From: Agaricus subrufescens
Lineage: Eukaryota; Basidiomycota; Agaricomycetes; Agaricales; Agaricaceae
DNA length: 64,000 bases
Direction of reading: 5' to 3'
Assembly: GCA_029945375.1 (NCBI GenBank)
Contig: CM057062.1
Span: forward strand, 124,001 to 188,000
Positions 45,381 through 56,714 of the stretch are shown here, one piece after another. Below the pieces are notes generated by a model. It was not told the origin of the DNA, did no database searches, and was given only the letters and a program-made list of their open reading frames with translations. Position 1 is the stretch's first letter, and each line of letters opens with the position of its first letter. The position numbers and the translations under genes are program-made.

Positions 45381-47048
45381 TAGTAGAAAGAAATAACTAG
45401 AGAGTCTGGAGCCAGTCACTGCTACTTAAACGATTGAGCACAGAGCCCTACCGTGTGCATTTAATATTCATTCTCAGGCTAGTCGTGATCAAGGCAGTGC
45501 TGGCGATACCCATCTCTCCAACATCATGCGACAAAATCTGGTTGGTTAACTAATGCATTCACCAAGAGCATTTACGCCCGACCCATCGGTCATTCTATTC
45601 TCTGACTGCTAGAAAATGTGTTTTGAGCTGAGCTGGAATCCAGGAATACACATGCATACATACAGGTCAACTTTACAGCTGCCCAAGGAATGCTGTGCCG
45701 AACGGTTTCTAGAAGGGCCGCAGTATGAGGTAAGAATAATTATAACATACCGGAGCTTCTCCCCGTGGTAGTTGGTTCGAGAAGTGCGGGATTCCCTCAA
45801 AGCTCATATTTTAGGATGGTGATATGGCAGAGCTCTTGAACAAACATCTTCATCGCCGTCAACTAACCTCATCCCAATCCCTCAGCCTTCAAACCCGCCC
45901 GCCAGCTATGCCATGCTGTGTTTATTCAACATGTCAGACCAAAAGCGAAACTAATAAGACATCTCTTCTCCACGAAATCCCTAATGGGAGTAAATAAGTC
46001 GTTTCCGCAGTTGTTACTTCCCTTGCTAGAAGCTGATGAATGATATCATTGGGCGATGTTCAACGTTATCCGACCCTATCCGTCGTCCACGCGACCATAC
46101 TATTGGCCGGAGCGTATATCCCTTTTTGGACAAGCTTGCTCTTCAACAGACTGCAAGGAAGCCGAACACGTTTGAGGACTCATTTGAGCCTTTCCACTGA
46201 AGCACGAGCACAGCATAATGCTGTACAAACGATAAAAATACATAAGCTATGTGTCCATTTTTAACGTCACTGTCCGAGCCATACCGCTAATCAATCAATG
46301 TTTAATTCCCGCGCCTTTCAGTTTTTCCTCCGTTTCATTATTTAGTACCTGTTTTGAGATTCAACGAGCACTGCATCCATTAACTTGCATTCTACCTTAC
46401 CTTTTCGCTTTATCATAGACCGCAAGAGAAATACAATGCCCAACACCACCAAGCCAACCCCCGTCTCAGTGTTGTACGCGATTAACTTGTATGGCTTTGG
46501 CAGACCATTGCCATCCAGAGGCCAAATTAACAGCCTCATGCCCTACTGTAACCAGCAGAGCTATGACTTCTGTTTCCTTTTTATCAACGGGGCACTGTTG
46601 TCAGCACCAGTACCCACACCGTACCTCTAGCACAAAGTTATATACTCCATGGCTATTAATAGCCCCGGGACCACGTTCAATGACGCCACTACTAATGCCA
46701 GTGTCACCGGATTGACATATATCCATCTCCCGAGATGGATCTCTACTCTGATTCCCCCCAGACATTTATCGAGCTCACTTGGGCCATATATAATATTGAC
46801 TATCATAGCATATTCACTGAGATATCCTCGCCTCGAAATAAAAGTAGTGGAAACCGAAACTCAAATGTCTTCACATCAACCCGAGAAACAACTACAATCG
46901 GTTTCTTCAGTCTTGTCGGGAAAGATACAAAGTCAAACTGTCAAAAGGAAATGCAGTGGCAATTGATATACAATATTTGTTATACAAAGTTCAGAGTATC
47001 AGTTGACAATCATCTTCTCGCCGCCTCGGTAAATCAAAGTGGGGTCCC
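45381..47048. other. No supported gene
   Basis: Short frames near 46,385-46,966 (for example IYNIDYHSIFTEIS) look faintly protein-like but break frame repeatedly; no family recognised. Confidence 0.4.
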
Positions 47049-47438
47049 TCAATTTCTTCTCCACCTGCGCAAGGTAGAAAGCACTTCGCGTGGTGTGTGT
47101 GAACCCCAAGCCATGTCATCCTCATCAAGAAAATCCGCTACCTCTGCAGGCTCTGGTGTAGGTGACCTCCACGATGTATGCTCTGGAGTAGGTGACCTCA
47201 ACGATGCATGTTCTGGAGTAGGCGACCTCCATGATGCAATCACTTCGCCAATCATCTTAACGTGCTGCCTAGGGCTAAGGCGATAGGTGGGCACGAAGGC
47301 CATGTTATCTTCCTCTATGGTTTCTGCCTCCTGTCGATTACAAGTTGGGTCAGGAATTGATAACGATTCGAGTGCGGGTAGACTCACAAAAACGGGTTTG
47401 TTCGCTTCCAACAGCTGCTTGCTGGATGTAGAGGTCAT
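47049..47438 (-). CDS. Hypothetical 129-aa protein with SPTPEH repeats
   Basis: Single frame from ATG 47438. The middle carries three tandem copies of a unit like SWRSPTPEHA, followed by an acidic stretch (FLDEDD) and a basic C-terminus (LRRWRRN). A TATAAAA-like box lies further upstream on the minus strand near 47,620, and the leader may contain an intron. No family recognised. The frame is kept across the repeat, which mildly supports coding. Confidence 0.4.
   Translation of the reverse strand: MTSTSSKQLLEANKPVFVSLPALESLSIPDPTCNRQEAETIEEDNMAFVPTYRLSPRQHVKMIGEVIASWRSPTPEHASLRSPTPEHTSWRSPTPEPAEVADFLDEDDMAWGSHTPREVLSTLRRWRRN
47151..47240 (-). repeat. 30 bp minisatellite, three copies
   Basis: Three units of about 30 bp (tctggagtaggtgacctcca core) lie in tandem inside the frame at 47049-47438 and encode the SPTPEH repeats. 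Confidence 0.75.
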
Positions 47439-50423
47439 GTAGCTGGTGGTTTCCTAGAAGGCGGAGGGGTTAGATTTATGGCATTCACCATAAAACCCAT
47501 AGAACTCACCATTATATATGAAAGTTGTCGAAAGTTATTAAGAGTTGTGAAAGGTTGTGAAGAGTCGAAAGTATTCAAGAGAACTTGTGTTGTGATTTTC
47601 TCGTTGACACAAACCATAGTTTTTATACTCCTCTCCAGCCCACGCAACGTAATCATCAGGAGCGGATGGTCGAACTTCCAACGCATGATTCAGTATGATT
47701 CAGAAGGCCACCCGTGCTCATGTGCATCATAAGTCAACATGCGGCATTATTATGGAGTCTGGCTTCGATTTTTCGGCTGTGGAGGATGACGCGGTCAGAA
47801 GTCGAACAGTCTTGATAACTTACAGACCAACCATGGTCCAACTGCACAATCCAACTTCGATCATGATGGCCTGCATGATGGAGTCAGATGGACTAGGGGG
47901 GCGTGATTCACGTAAGTCTGATGTGAGGAAAAATAGGTTTTTCCGGCACAACTCCGCATCAACTTTTGATCTGGCCTGTGGTAAGTCGAAAAAAAATAAC
48001 TCGCCACAGTTAAAATTCTTTTGATTATACTTCATGCGTAGTGACCACCGAGAAGTGGAAAGGAAGTATTAGCTACGATACTTGTTGAGGGATGCCGTCG
48101 TAAAGCCTAATATCACTTGGGCGAGTTTGGTTCATTCACCCACTGCATAATACCGTGAAACCAAAGTTTACGGCGATATCCAGGCTTCTTTTCACATATT
48201 CCCTGACTTGTACTTCAGGTCGAGGCCGTCTGATCGTGCGTGAGTAAGGACTTCGATGCACACTTCTTGCCTCGCTCTCGGCAGCAATGTACTTGACAGA
48301 AAAATGTCTCATCGTTAATGCCGGCGGCAGAGGGAAGACAATATACCCTAAGAAAGAAGTTTCGGAACTTGGGAATAGGCATGTAAACACTACTCCAGGT
48401 ATTCAGATACACGCCCGCAGCTGGGTACATCTTCAGTTCAACGTCGAATTGAAATCGCACGTGGAATATTTGACAGCCGAGGCACATGCCAGGACAACGC
48501 CTCCAATCACCAACCGCAAAACAAGTTAAGAAACCAACAGGTAAGTAGGGAGCGGTTTGGACTGACGATAAAGTTGTATGGACTTCACAATCTACCCAGA
48601 ATTTGGATCTTTCTTTATGAACCCAACAAAGAATGATACCGTTAGAAATAATGCTCTTTGACTTCGGGGTTCAATAGTCAATAGGTAAGGGCTATTATAT
48701 TTAGTTTCATGCAGTCATACGCTGTCTACCCCAACACGATGGCGGTATTACAGATACTATGAACTAACTCGTGCGCGCAGTGTAATCCATGCCCTTCCAC
48801 AGTCATCATCAACCATGGGTAGCTCGTCAGCTAGCTTTGCTGACAATTTGTTTTTCCTACCCCACTGAAGGTCGGAGCATCTTCCATCCGAGGACCCCCG
48901 CATCATAAACGATGAAGTAATACAGTGTCACGAAGCCCAAAGCCTAAGATTCCTTGGCAAACAGAGCCGATTGAGCGCTAAGAATACTTTTATTATATAA
49001 TAGTAGCGGGGTACTTTCCTCCCGACCAATTATAACCTCGTGATTTCGGTAATTAACCGTCATGATCAGTTAATGATGGTGTCAAGTAAGGAGTATTATT
49101 ATGTGAGATGACTGATGGCATGATGCCAGACAAACATAGCCTAACTCTGGGCTAATCGGTTCAATGACTTGTCTGAAAATAATACTTACAGGCTTCGATA
49201 CCTCTTTTCTTTAAAATTAGCGAGCTCCGTTGTGTTTAACGGAACGACCATGGCTTTTGTAGGTCTAGATTATCTCGGAATACTGAACATAGAGTGAATT
49301 TGTGGTAGTCTCTGACGACCTGACGAACCGATTGGCCACCGCTTCACTTTATATAAAGTGGACTCGTACCAGTGCCAATGAAGAGTACGAAACTATGTGA
49401 CAGTGCGAGAACAACGATCGAGTTCAACGGTATTGAGCGAATAATCAGTGTTTTACTCTTCTGCGGAAAAGTCGCATTCCAAAAAAAAGTCAGGCAGATG
49501 CCGCATGAAAAAGATGAACTTGGATTGAGTGAAAGCTATAAGTCGAATCTATGCCTGATAGTGTTCATGAAGAGACGTTAAATTTTGAATTCGAACACGA
49601 ATGTGCCCGATCATAACGATAAACTATTTTACAGTAACTCTTGGCCAACTTAGGAGGGAACACGGGAGTGATGGCCCGTCGCGTGAACGTCCGTTGTTGT
49701 GTTATGTCTGAGATTAAATTTAGAGAGCCAACACGCCGAGCTGTCCGGGTGAGTGGACGTACTACAGGGACCAAAGTTGCATAAATGGTAAATTACGCAA
49801 GGAGTTTCGTTGGCGTTTTTTGAAGACTGTCCTTCTCAAAGATTTAGTCAAGCAGTCGCATCAAAATGATTATCTAATATCTAAGTCGCTTCGGCATAAA
49901 GATTCTGGTAGGAGTACCGTTTTTACCATATAGCAATCCTTTATCCTCGCTTGTATGGGGCCAGAAAGAAAGTTTCCTCACTAGGAAGACTGTCTATTGA
50001 GACCATAAGAAAACAAGTCGGAAACGGACAATATCATCCGGAACTTCACACACGTCATGCATCGATCATGTCTCCGGTCGTATCGGCCACACGTTAAATT
50101 GTAGCTTATTTGACGCCCTTGTCCGCATACCATGTGGATTATAGAAATCCTCTCATCAACAAAGTGTGAAACATCAAGGAATTGACCTAGTGCCTGTTAC
50201 GACCTATTTCACCCAAAAGCCCCCCTTATAATCTATTTCAGTACAATTGAATTTTACTGATGAACACTTCATACGTTCTGGTCGCCTATTGTATGGGAAA
50301 TTGGATGAAACACTCGCAAAGAGGTGTGTCCTGCATCAGGAAGCAGAAGGGTACAGGAAAATGCCAACGATAAAAACCCAAGATCACTACGCTCTCCTAC
50401 CATCCATAACTGGCAAAATTACA
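47439..50423. other. Long stretch with no supported gene
   Basis: Nearly 3 kb. Scattered short frames on both strands carry no motif, and no LTR, TIR or paralogue of anything else in the window was recognised. Confidence 0.45.
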
Positions 50424-51584
50424 ATGGACAACGTCTCCACCACCAAAAACAACGTTCCCCAAGCTGTCACTCTGATCTCTAGTACAACGGTCATAGGAAT
50501 GCTCTATACCTGTGTACTTGTGCTTTATTACCTTTCAGCTCGGTTCTCCTACACACAACTGCGGGACTTCGACGGAAAACTCAAACGACAGACGACCTTG
50601 ACAATGATTTTGGCCTCAGCAATGGTGATATGTGCAACAATGGATGTTACCCTTGCAAACATACATATACGCAAAATTTATATTGATTACGTCGCATTGC
50701 CCGGTGGTCCCCTCGGGTTTCAAGCTGCTCTTCATTCAACAACGGTCACAAGGGTGAAGTTTTGTGTTAATGCCATAGAAAACCTCTTAATATCTGGGGT
50801 ATTGGTGAGTTTTCTTCATAGGCCCAGTTCCTTCCATATTCTTATTCATCTAGGTATGGCGCGTCTTAGTAGTGTGGACTGGAACTCGATTTGTCAAGCC
50901 CTTCACCCTATTGCTCTATGTAGCCCATGCCGGTGAGCAGATTCAATTTGTATGCCGTGAGCGTTTTGTGGAGACTTATCACCACGTATTCAGTAATCGT
51001 GATAATGAATACTGTACTTCAATGGAAAAATTCAGGGAAGGCAATCAGCTCATTGGCTCTGCCTCACTTAGCCCAGACATTGTTCATAACTTCCACAACA
51101 ATCACTGCCGCATTCATGGTATACATGACCTCAATGTTAGTGATACGTTTGATGTACATCCGGTGGCAACATATCGAAATCATGGGTAGGTGTATCCAGC
51201 CTTTTCAAATCAACTAGAATGCTCACAAAAGGCAGGCAAATCTGAAACAGCAGATCAATACCTGAGCATCGCTGCAATACTAATTGAATCCTATGCTTTG
51301 GACACTGCGTGGAATATCGCGTTCTGTATCACTTGTGCTGTTGAATATGCGCCTCTAGATAACTTTTTCTTTCCAACTGTTATCCAGATTGATGTGAGTC
51401 ATTGTTTTTTTTGTCTCCTCGCTCATTTTCATCCTCGTTTTTAAAGATTCTTACAAACCTTCTTGTAATCTATCGAGTGGTGTCGGGGCGTGCGTGGGAT
51501 AGACAAACTCAGGAGCACTTTAGCAGCTTGCGATGGAACCATCACGGTCAATCAGATGGTACTGTTGCGAGTACCGTTCCATGA
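50424..51584 (+). pseudogene. Seven-TM basidiomycete membrane protein with an apparent frameshift
   Basis: Exons 50424-50804, 50854-51185, 51236-51393 and 51447-51584. Hydrophobic segments in order include VIGMLYTCVLVLYYLSA, ASAMVICATMDVTLANI, CVNAIENLLISGVLVWRVLV, PFTLLLYVAHA, LYAVSVLWRLITTYSVIVI and FMVYMTSMLVIRLMYI. The C-terminus has LLVIYRVVSGRAWDRQ, a familiar ending of a large basidiomycete family of orphan 7-TM proteins of unknown function. The exons sum to one nucleotide over a multiple of three: the frame changes between about 50,930 and 50,960, and no intron of plausible size fixes it. Either a recent mutation or a sequence error. Confidence 0.65.
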
Positions 51585-52006
51585 CACCTGTGGTTCAATA
51601 TTTACTTACTCTATCTTCATACTTCTACTATAAATATATCTCGAGTGTTGTGTCATGGTTAATGTTACTCTCGCCAATCTACTACAGAAACCACTAGAAG
51701 ATAATTTTTTGTTCATACGATCACACTATCGTTGAGCACCCTCTCCCACGTCCAATTTACCCGGGCCCTGAGGGCACAAAGTACGATCATGTTGGTAACA
51801 TGAATGAATTGGGCCAAACAAGGAATAAAGGTGGACGTAGGAGTTATAGTGGTGCGGAGGTTGTTGATGACGATCACGAGCACTGACTTGGGAATTACAT
51901 ATCGGCTCTTTCCCATTGATCCGAAAGCTGGAGACTGACTCAACTCCACCCGGTCCATTTCTCTCCGATACGACCAATCTCAACCATAGGTATGTTACAT
52001 GCTGTA
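51585..52006. other. Convergent spacer
   Basis: About 420 bp between the 7-TM gene and the oxidase 3' end. A minus frame here (51713-51958) has no motif. Confidence 0.5.
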
Positions 52007-53867
52007 TCAAATCAGGAATCCTTCCATTTGCAAGCCCATAATATCCTTTTGATCAATCTTCGCTTTCAAATCCCTCATCCTTTTCAAACTTTCTCCAAAC
52101 ACCTCTTCCACTGTAGTGCCTTTCACTGCATAGTTTGAATACTTAACATCATCCCAACGGCCTTGACCTTCCTGTACGACGACTTTCTGCACTTCAGTTC
52201 CAGCATCCTTAATCAGCTCCCTAAAGTATTCAACATCCGCAGGCGAAGTATAATTGAACCAGAAGCACGATGGCGTCGTCGGATTAGATGCAGAATGAGG
52301 AAACGCAGAAGGAAAAGTAGAATGAGTGTTTTGGTTGTAGAATGGTTCAGCAAACCAGTAGAAGGTCGAAGCCGAGCGCTTATCTGCTAGGGCTTTAGCA
52401 AAAGAGTTATTTACTGCTATTTCGACGGATTTGAGGATCGGGGTAGTATATTGGAGGACAGGTACTGTGTGGAGATAGGATCCGACCACACTGAAGAGAG
52501 CCAACGTGATTCATTAGAGCAGATCAATCGGAATCTAAGAGCTTACGGGGGAAAAGGACTATCCTTCACGAATTGGCTGTGAGTCGTAATTTTAGTTGTA
52601 TCGCTGGTCGACGGAATAGAAAGAAATGATTTAAAGGGAGCCGGTGAAGAGTCTGGCGCATCGTAGAAAAATAGTATTTGCCAGAATGCCTACGTACAAT
52701 ATTAGAGCTGAGCATCACGAAGAATTAAAATGTGACAAGTATACCTTGTCGTTAGTGAGGGTATAAACAGCTTGAAGCTGAGCCTTGGCATCGGTATTTT
52801 TCACGCTGAAATCTTCGACAGCTTTCATGATCTCATCGTTATGGTCAATTGCGTAAGCAATCGTTCCTCCCTGCAAATCAATGAGCGCGGTCTTGCAAAA
52901 CCATTAAAATCTCACCCAAACGCCGCCTGTAGGCCAAACTTTAACTGTGACTCCTACAACAACACCAAAGTTATTCAAACCTCCCCGTAGCCCAAAGTAT
53001 AAGTCGGGCTGAGAGGTTTGTGTAACGTTAACAAGAGTTCCGTTCGGTAGGATCAAGTCGAAAGCTACTGCGTTGTCGCATGCCAAACCGTGTTGATTTG
53101 TATACCAGGAAAGGCCGCCGCCGTACAAAAGCCCGAGTCCTAAAATATGCGGGTGAGCACAAGGCTGCCCACTCGCTACAGTAAGACGCACCGACTCCAG
53201 GAATCCTTCCTCCAATCGCTGTCACATTCTCTGGCTGAAGTATTTCATATACCGCATCCCAAGTCCATCCTGTTCCCAACTTTACTGTTTGTGTTCCTTT
53301 ATCGTATTCAAAATCGAGCATATTGTGCAGCGAGATCTGTACTCCAGGTGTAGATGAAAATCCACGGTTGTATGTATGTCCACCGGATTTGAGCTAGATT
53401 TTTTTCCTCGTTAAATCAGATCTAGAAAAAAGAAAGAACTAGGAAAAGCAAACGTACAGCAAACGGCGATCGAATATCATCCTGGCCGACAACTTTTACC
53501 TTGTGACATTGCGCGTGAGTTTCAGGTGTGTCGCTGTGCAAGTGATGAAAACTCACAATGTTCTGGACTTCTTCAATAGACATCGGTGCAACACTGCAGG
53601 TTGAGTTCTGTTCTGCCACTTCAACATAGTGCCTTATGTCTTTGACGTATTCTGAAGTTCCTTTTCCATGAATGAGTAGGAGCTTTTAAGACAGTTACAA
53701 CTATATATTAGTACAAGGCACATACCCGGGAAATGCACGACCCGAGGAACCTGTTGCATCAATGCGGCACAAGCCGCGGCAGCTCTTTCACTATCTGTAC
53801 CGCTCCAGAGTTTGGCTGTTACAACGACGGCTAGCGTGGAAAGGGAAAGTAGAGGAACTAGCATCAT
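52007..53867 (-). CDS. Secreted FAD-linked oxidase (PCMH-type FAD-binding domain)
   Basis: A multi-exon gene starting at ATG 53867 with a signal peptide (MMLVPLLSLSTLAVVVTA). The flavin domain has SVAPMSIEEVQNI, RSPFAL, KSGGHTYNRGFSS (pyrophosphate/FAD loop), LDFEYDKGTQTVKLGTGWTW, GRIPGVG and GLLYGGGLSWYTNQHGLACD, then PDLYFGLRGGLNNFGVV. The C-terminal part (52007-52504) has YWFAEPFYNQNTHST and ends GLQMEGFLI. First exon 53867-53726; about five further introns near 50-60 bp. Fungal members oxidise alcohols or sugars, or act in secondary metabolism, with O2; the substrate here is unknown. No cluster of biosynthetic genes surrounds it. Confidence 0.8.
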
Positions 53868-54850
53868 GCTGAGTGTCTCTCAGATTAAACCCAGTCATTT
53901 ACCCTATATTATATGGAGGTTTGGAGCTACCGTTGGGAAAGTCCTCTGCCATAAGAAGCGAGTGGCCCGAAAAGGATCCCGAGCATGACGCAAGAAGTTT
54001 GATCACCACCACAACCACAAAAGTCAAACTTTGGCTGTAAGAGAGAGTGCAACGTTCATCCTGTAATCACGACACATCGAGTGTATGTAGATTAGAACAT
54101 AGGATAATATTTGTCGGCGTAATTTGCATCTGGGGCGTTCCAACAGTAATGTTCTGGTAATATTCAATGCGACAAACTGACACATTCATCAGTGGCGGCG
54201 ACCGACTAGCTCCGATTGGACGTTCTAAATTTAGGCGAACCAATAGTGTTCATTCCTAGACATTTATAACTAACAGGAATCTATTCGGAATTGGTTCTCC
54301 ATTCATTGTACAGAAGTACAAAACATGAGCTCTACTGACCAGCTGACCAGCCTCATCCGACGAGTCATTTCCACAGTGCGTGGGTACATTGGAACTGTCC
54401 ATCATGCGGAGAGGCGAACATGGGGGTGGTCTGGGAAGAATTCTTATATCCACTTTCGGGGATGAGGAATTGTCATTTGGGAGAACTGGAGATTAAACAC
54501 GTACTGATCACGAGGACATTACTCCAAAGTATTCCTCAAGAAATTCGAGGACAATTGAAGTAAATCTCAAATCAACTCCAAATACATTCACTCTCTCACT
54601 CTGAGAAACCGACTTAAGTCACAAGAGTATTCCATGGACGAACATATGATGTCTGTAAGGACGAGATTGGGAGGTAATCAAACGCGGAAAATCCAGTCCG
54701 TAGAATGCCAAAAGCGCACTTAAAGGTTCCGTCAACACCTAGATTCGACTATATCAAACCCGCACGGACCACATGATTATGACACCATCCGCTCACCATA
54801 CACCTTCATCATGATATCTGAATCGTCTGCCGTGTTTGTAACGCAATGAG
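53868..54850. other. No supported gene
   Basis: Contains the upstream region of the FAD oxidase; no motif-bearing frame seen. Confidence 0.5.
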
Positions 54851-55156
54851 CTAATCTGTTTTCTCCTCAGCAACTCGTCTACGGAGCGGAACGTTCTGAT
54901 CGGAGTAATCAAGCGTGCTTCGAGTCAAGAGGCCATTGTTGACCATAGATTCCAGTAAATCTTTTGTCCACTTACGACGAGCATTTGTGACCGACTTTTG
55001 GTAGAATGTGATTTCAGAGGCTAGCTGAAGGATCTTGTTGCGTTTTACACGTGTATCCGTCCCTCGTTGCTGATTGTTGATGAATGTGGAAGGAGAAGAC
55101 AGCGACACCTTGACTGTCGACTTAGTTGCTCCGGTAGAACACAATATGGTGATCAC
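54851..55156 (-). CDS. Possible exon of a small unknown protein
   Basis: A minus frame ending in TGA at 54851 reads VKRNKILQLASEITFYQKSV and then a Lys/Arg-rich stretch and LLTRSTLDYSDQNVPLRRR, which looks like real protein. No start context, paralogue or family is evident. It could be a terminal exon whose upstream exons I cannot place. Confidence 0.25.
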   Translation of the reverse strand: MITILCSTGATKSTVKVSLSSPSTFINNQQRGTDTRVKRNKILQLASEITFYQKSVTNARRKWTKDLLESMVNNGLLTRSTLDYSDQNVPLRRRVAEEKTD

Positions 55157-55386
55157 TTAGACTGCCAATGTAATCTCTTCCAAAGCCTAGGTCGTCAGCT
55201 TGGAACATCACAATTGTATCACTGTCGTCATCAGGAGATTGGTCGTAAACATCGGTTGGGATGCGCTGGCTGCCTCGTGATTAAGGTATCGTATTACTCT
55301 CTCAATATGTTTATTATGGGTAGTACGCCTATATAGGCATATAGGAGAAACCCCCAGCATTGATAGATACCGAGAAACATGAATCG

Positions 55387-56560
55387 CTACGCCTTGACTC
55401 CCAAGGTTTTCGCTTGTCTCACGCCTTGTCGAAAAAAGCACTCCTCGCTGGCGACTTCCCGCAAAACGACTTTTTCCAAAGAAGGAAATTTTAGGAACAA
55501 GTCGTCAGCGAGTCGCCGACTGTCCCACTCCCCCTCACTTTTGGCAGAATTCAAAACAAGGACCTTCAGCTTTTTGAATGGAAAAAGACGTTGCCAAATC
55601 CCATCCTGAATTTGGAAACAGTACAACCTTCAGATATCGATGAAGATAGGAGGGCAAGTGACTCACAATTCGACACTCCCAGAATATCCCACAAGTCTTA
55701 GTCAACTCGAGTATCTCCAAATCCAGCAGATAGTCGCCCAGGTGCAATATCATCCAGACCCTGACATCGACAGAGACCGAGTGAAGGCGGCTCAATCGTC
55801 TTTTCAAGGCAGGTTCGATGTGAATATTTGGAATCCATGGGTCTTCAGTGATGGCGACGGTCTTGATTAGAGGTCTGCCCGGAAGAATATTACAAATCTG
55901 CACCCAATTAGCGCATAAAGCTTCAAGACGAGCCAGGGCCCCTAGTTCGAAATCAAGACAGATATCTGAATGAACTTCAATCGTAAGGCGTTTCAAGTGT
56001 TTTTGCTCCGAGATGAAGTTCGTGACTGTCGGTATGTCCTCCACGAAATCCATCTCGCTAATCACTGTAAGTTCTTCTAGCCTGAATGCCTCTGAACAAT
56101 GTTGAAGAACGCTGCCCATCTTCTTATTTGTGTGGTGAAGAGTTATCGTAAGGTGAGTGACTTGAGACATAGAGAGGAGTAGATCTCTGTTGTTGAGGGA
56201 TGGGCGACTGCGCAGAGGGAAGTCGATCGTGAAACTGCGAACAAATAGGAGTACATGGCGGTATGGTTTCCGCCTGCACCGAAGGAATCGGATATATCCC
56301 CGTGATGACATCGTTCTGATGTCATTTATCTGGTAGAAGAGCAGAGGTTGGGCAATTGATCTCATAGCCCATGAAACGAGTGAGAGGCGGTAGAGTGTGG
56401 AACGGTCGTCATGGTGGTAATTGATGATCTCGATGAGGAGTTCGTTTGGAAGGCGTGTTCTTGGGTTGGGTTTATCAACAGTGTAATGGGGGATGAGTGT
56501 GGGAGTCTTTCTTGTTCGTTTCCATAGGATCAGATACTGGAGACATTGTCGAAGCTGCAT
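55387..56560 (-). pseudogene. F-box protein, second family, with a C-terminal frameshift
   Basis: The first ATG in frame is at 56560. The F-box (TRLPNELLIEIINYHHDD) is followed by LSLVSWAMRSIAQPLLFYQI, MSSRGYIRFLRC, LFVRSFTID and leucine-rich segments, paralogous to 31878-33158. The frame stops at 55535. From about 55,620 another frame carries the convincing LRR-like ending WQRLFPFKKLKVLVLNSAK...FPSLEKVVLREV, to a stop at 55387. No intron of plausible size joins them, so a one-base indel between about 55,600 and 55,640 is likely. It lies 154 bp downstream of membrane pseudogene E on the same strand. Confidence 0.65.
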
Positions 56561-56714
56561 GAAAGAATACGTGATAAGGTATAGCTTGGCTTGGTAAAAC
56601 AAGTCTGACAGAGGCTCCACTCGCAATCAACCATGATAGCTATTTTTGTATCAGCATGATCAAGGTGGGTATTTATAAGTCCTGTACCCACAACAATCCG
56701 AACCAGTACTAAGC

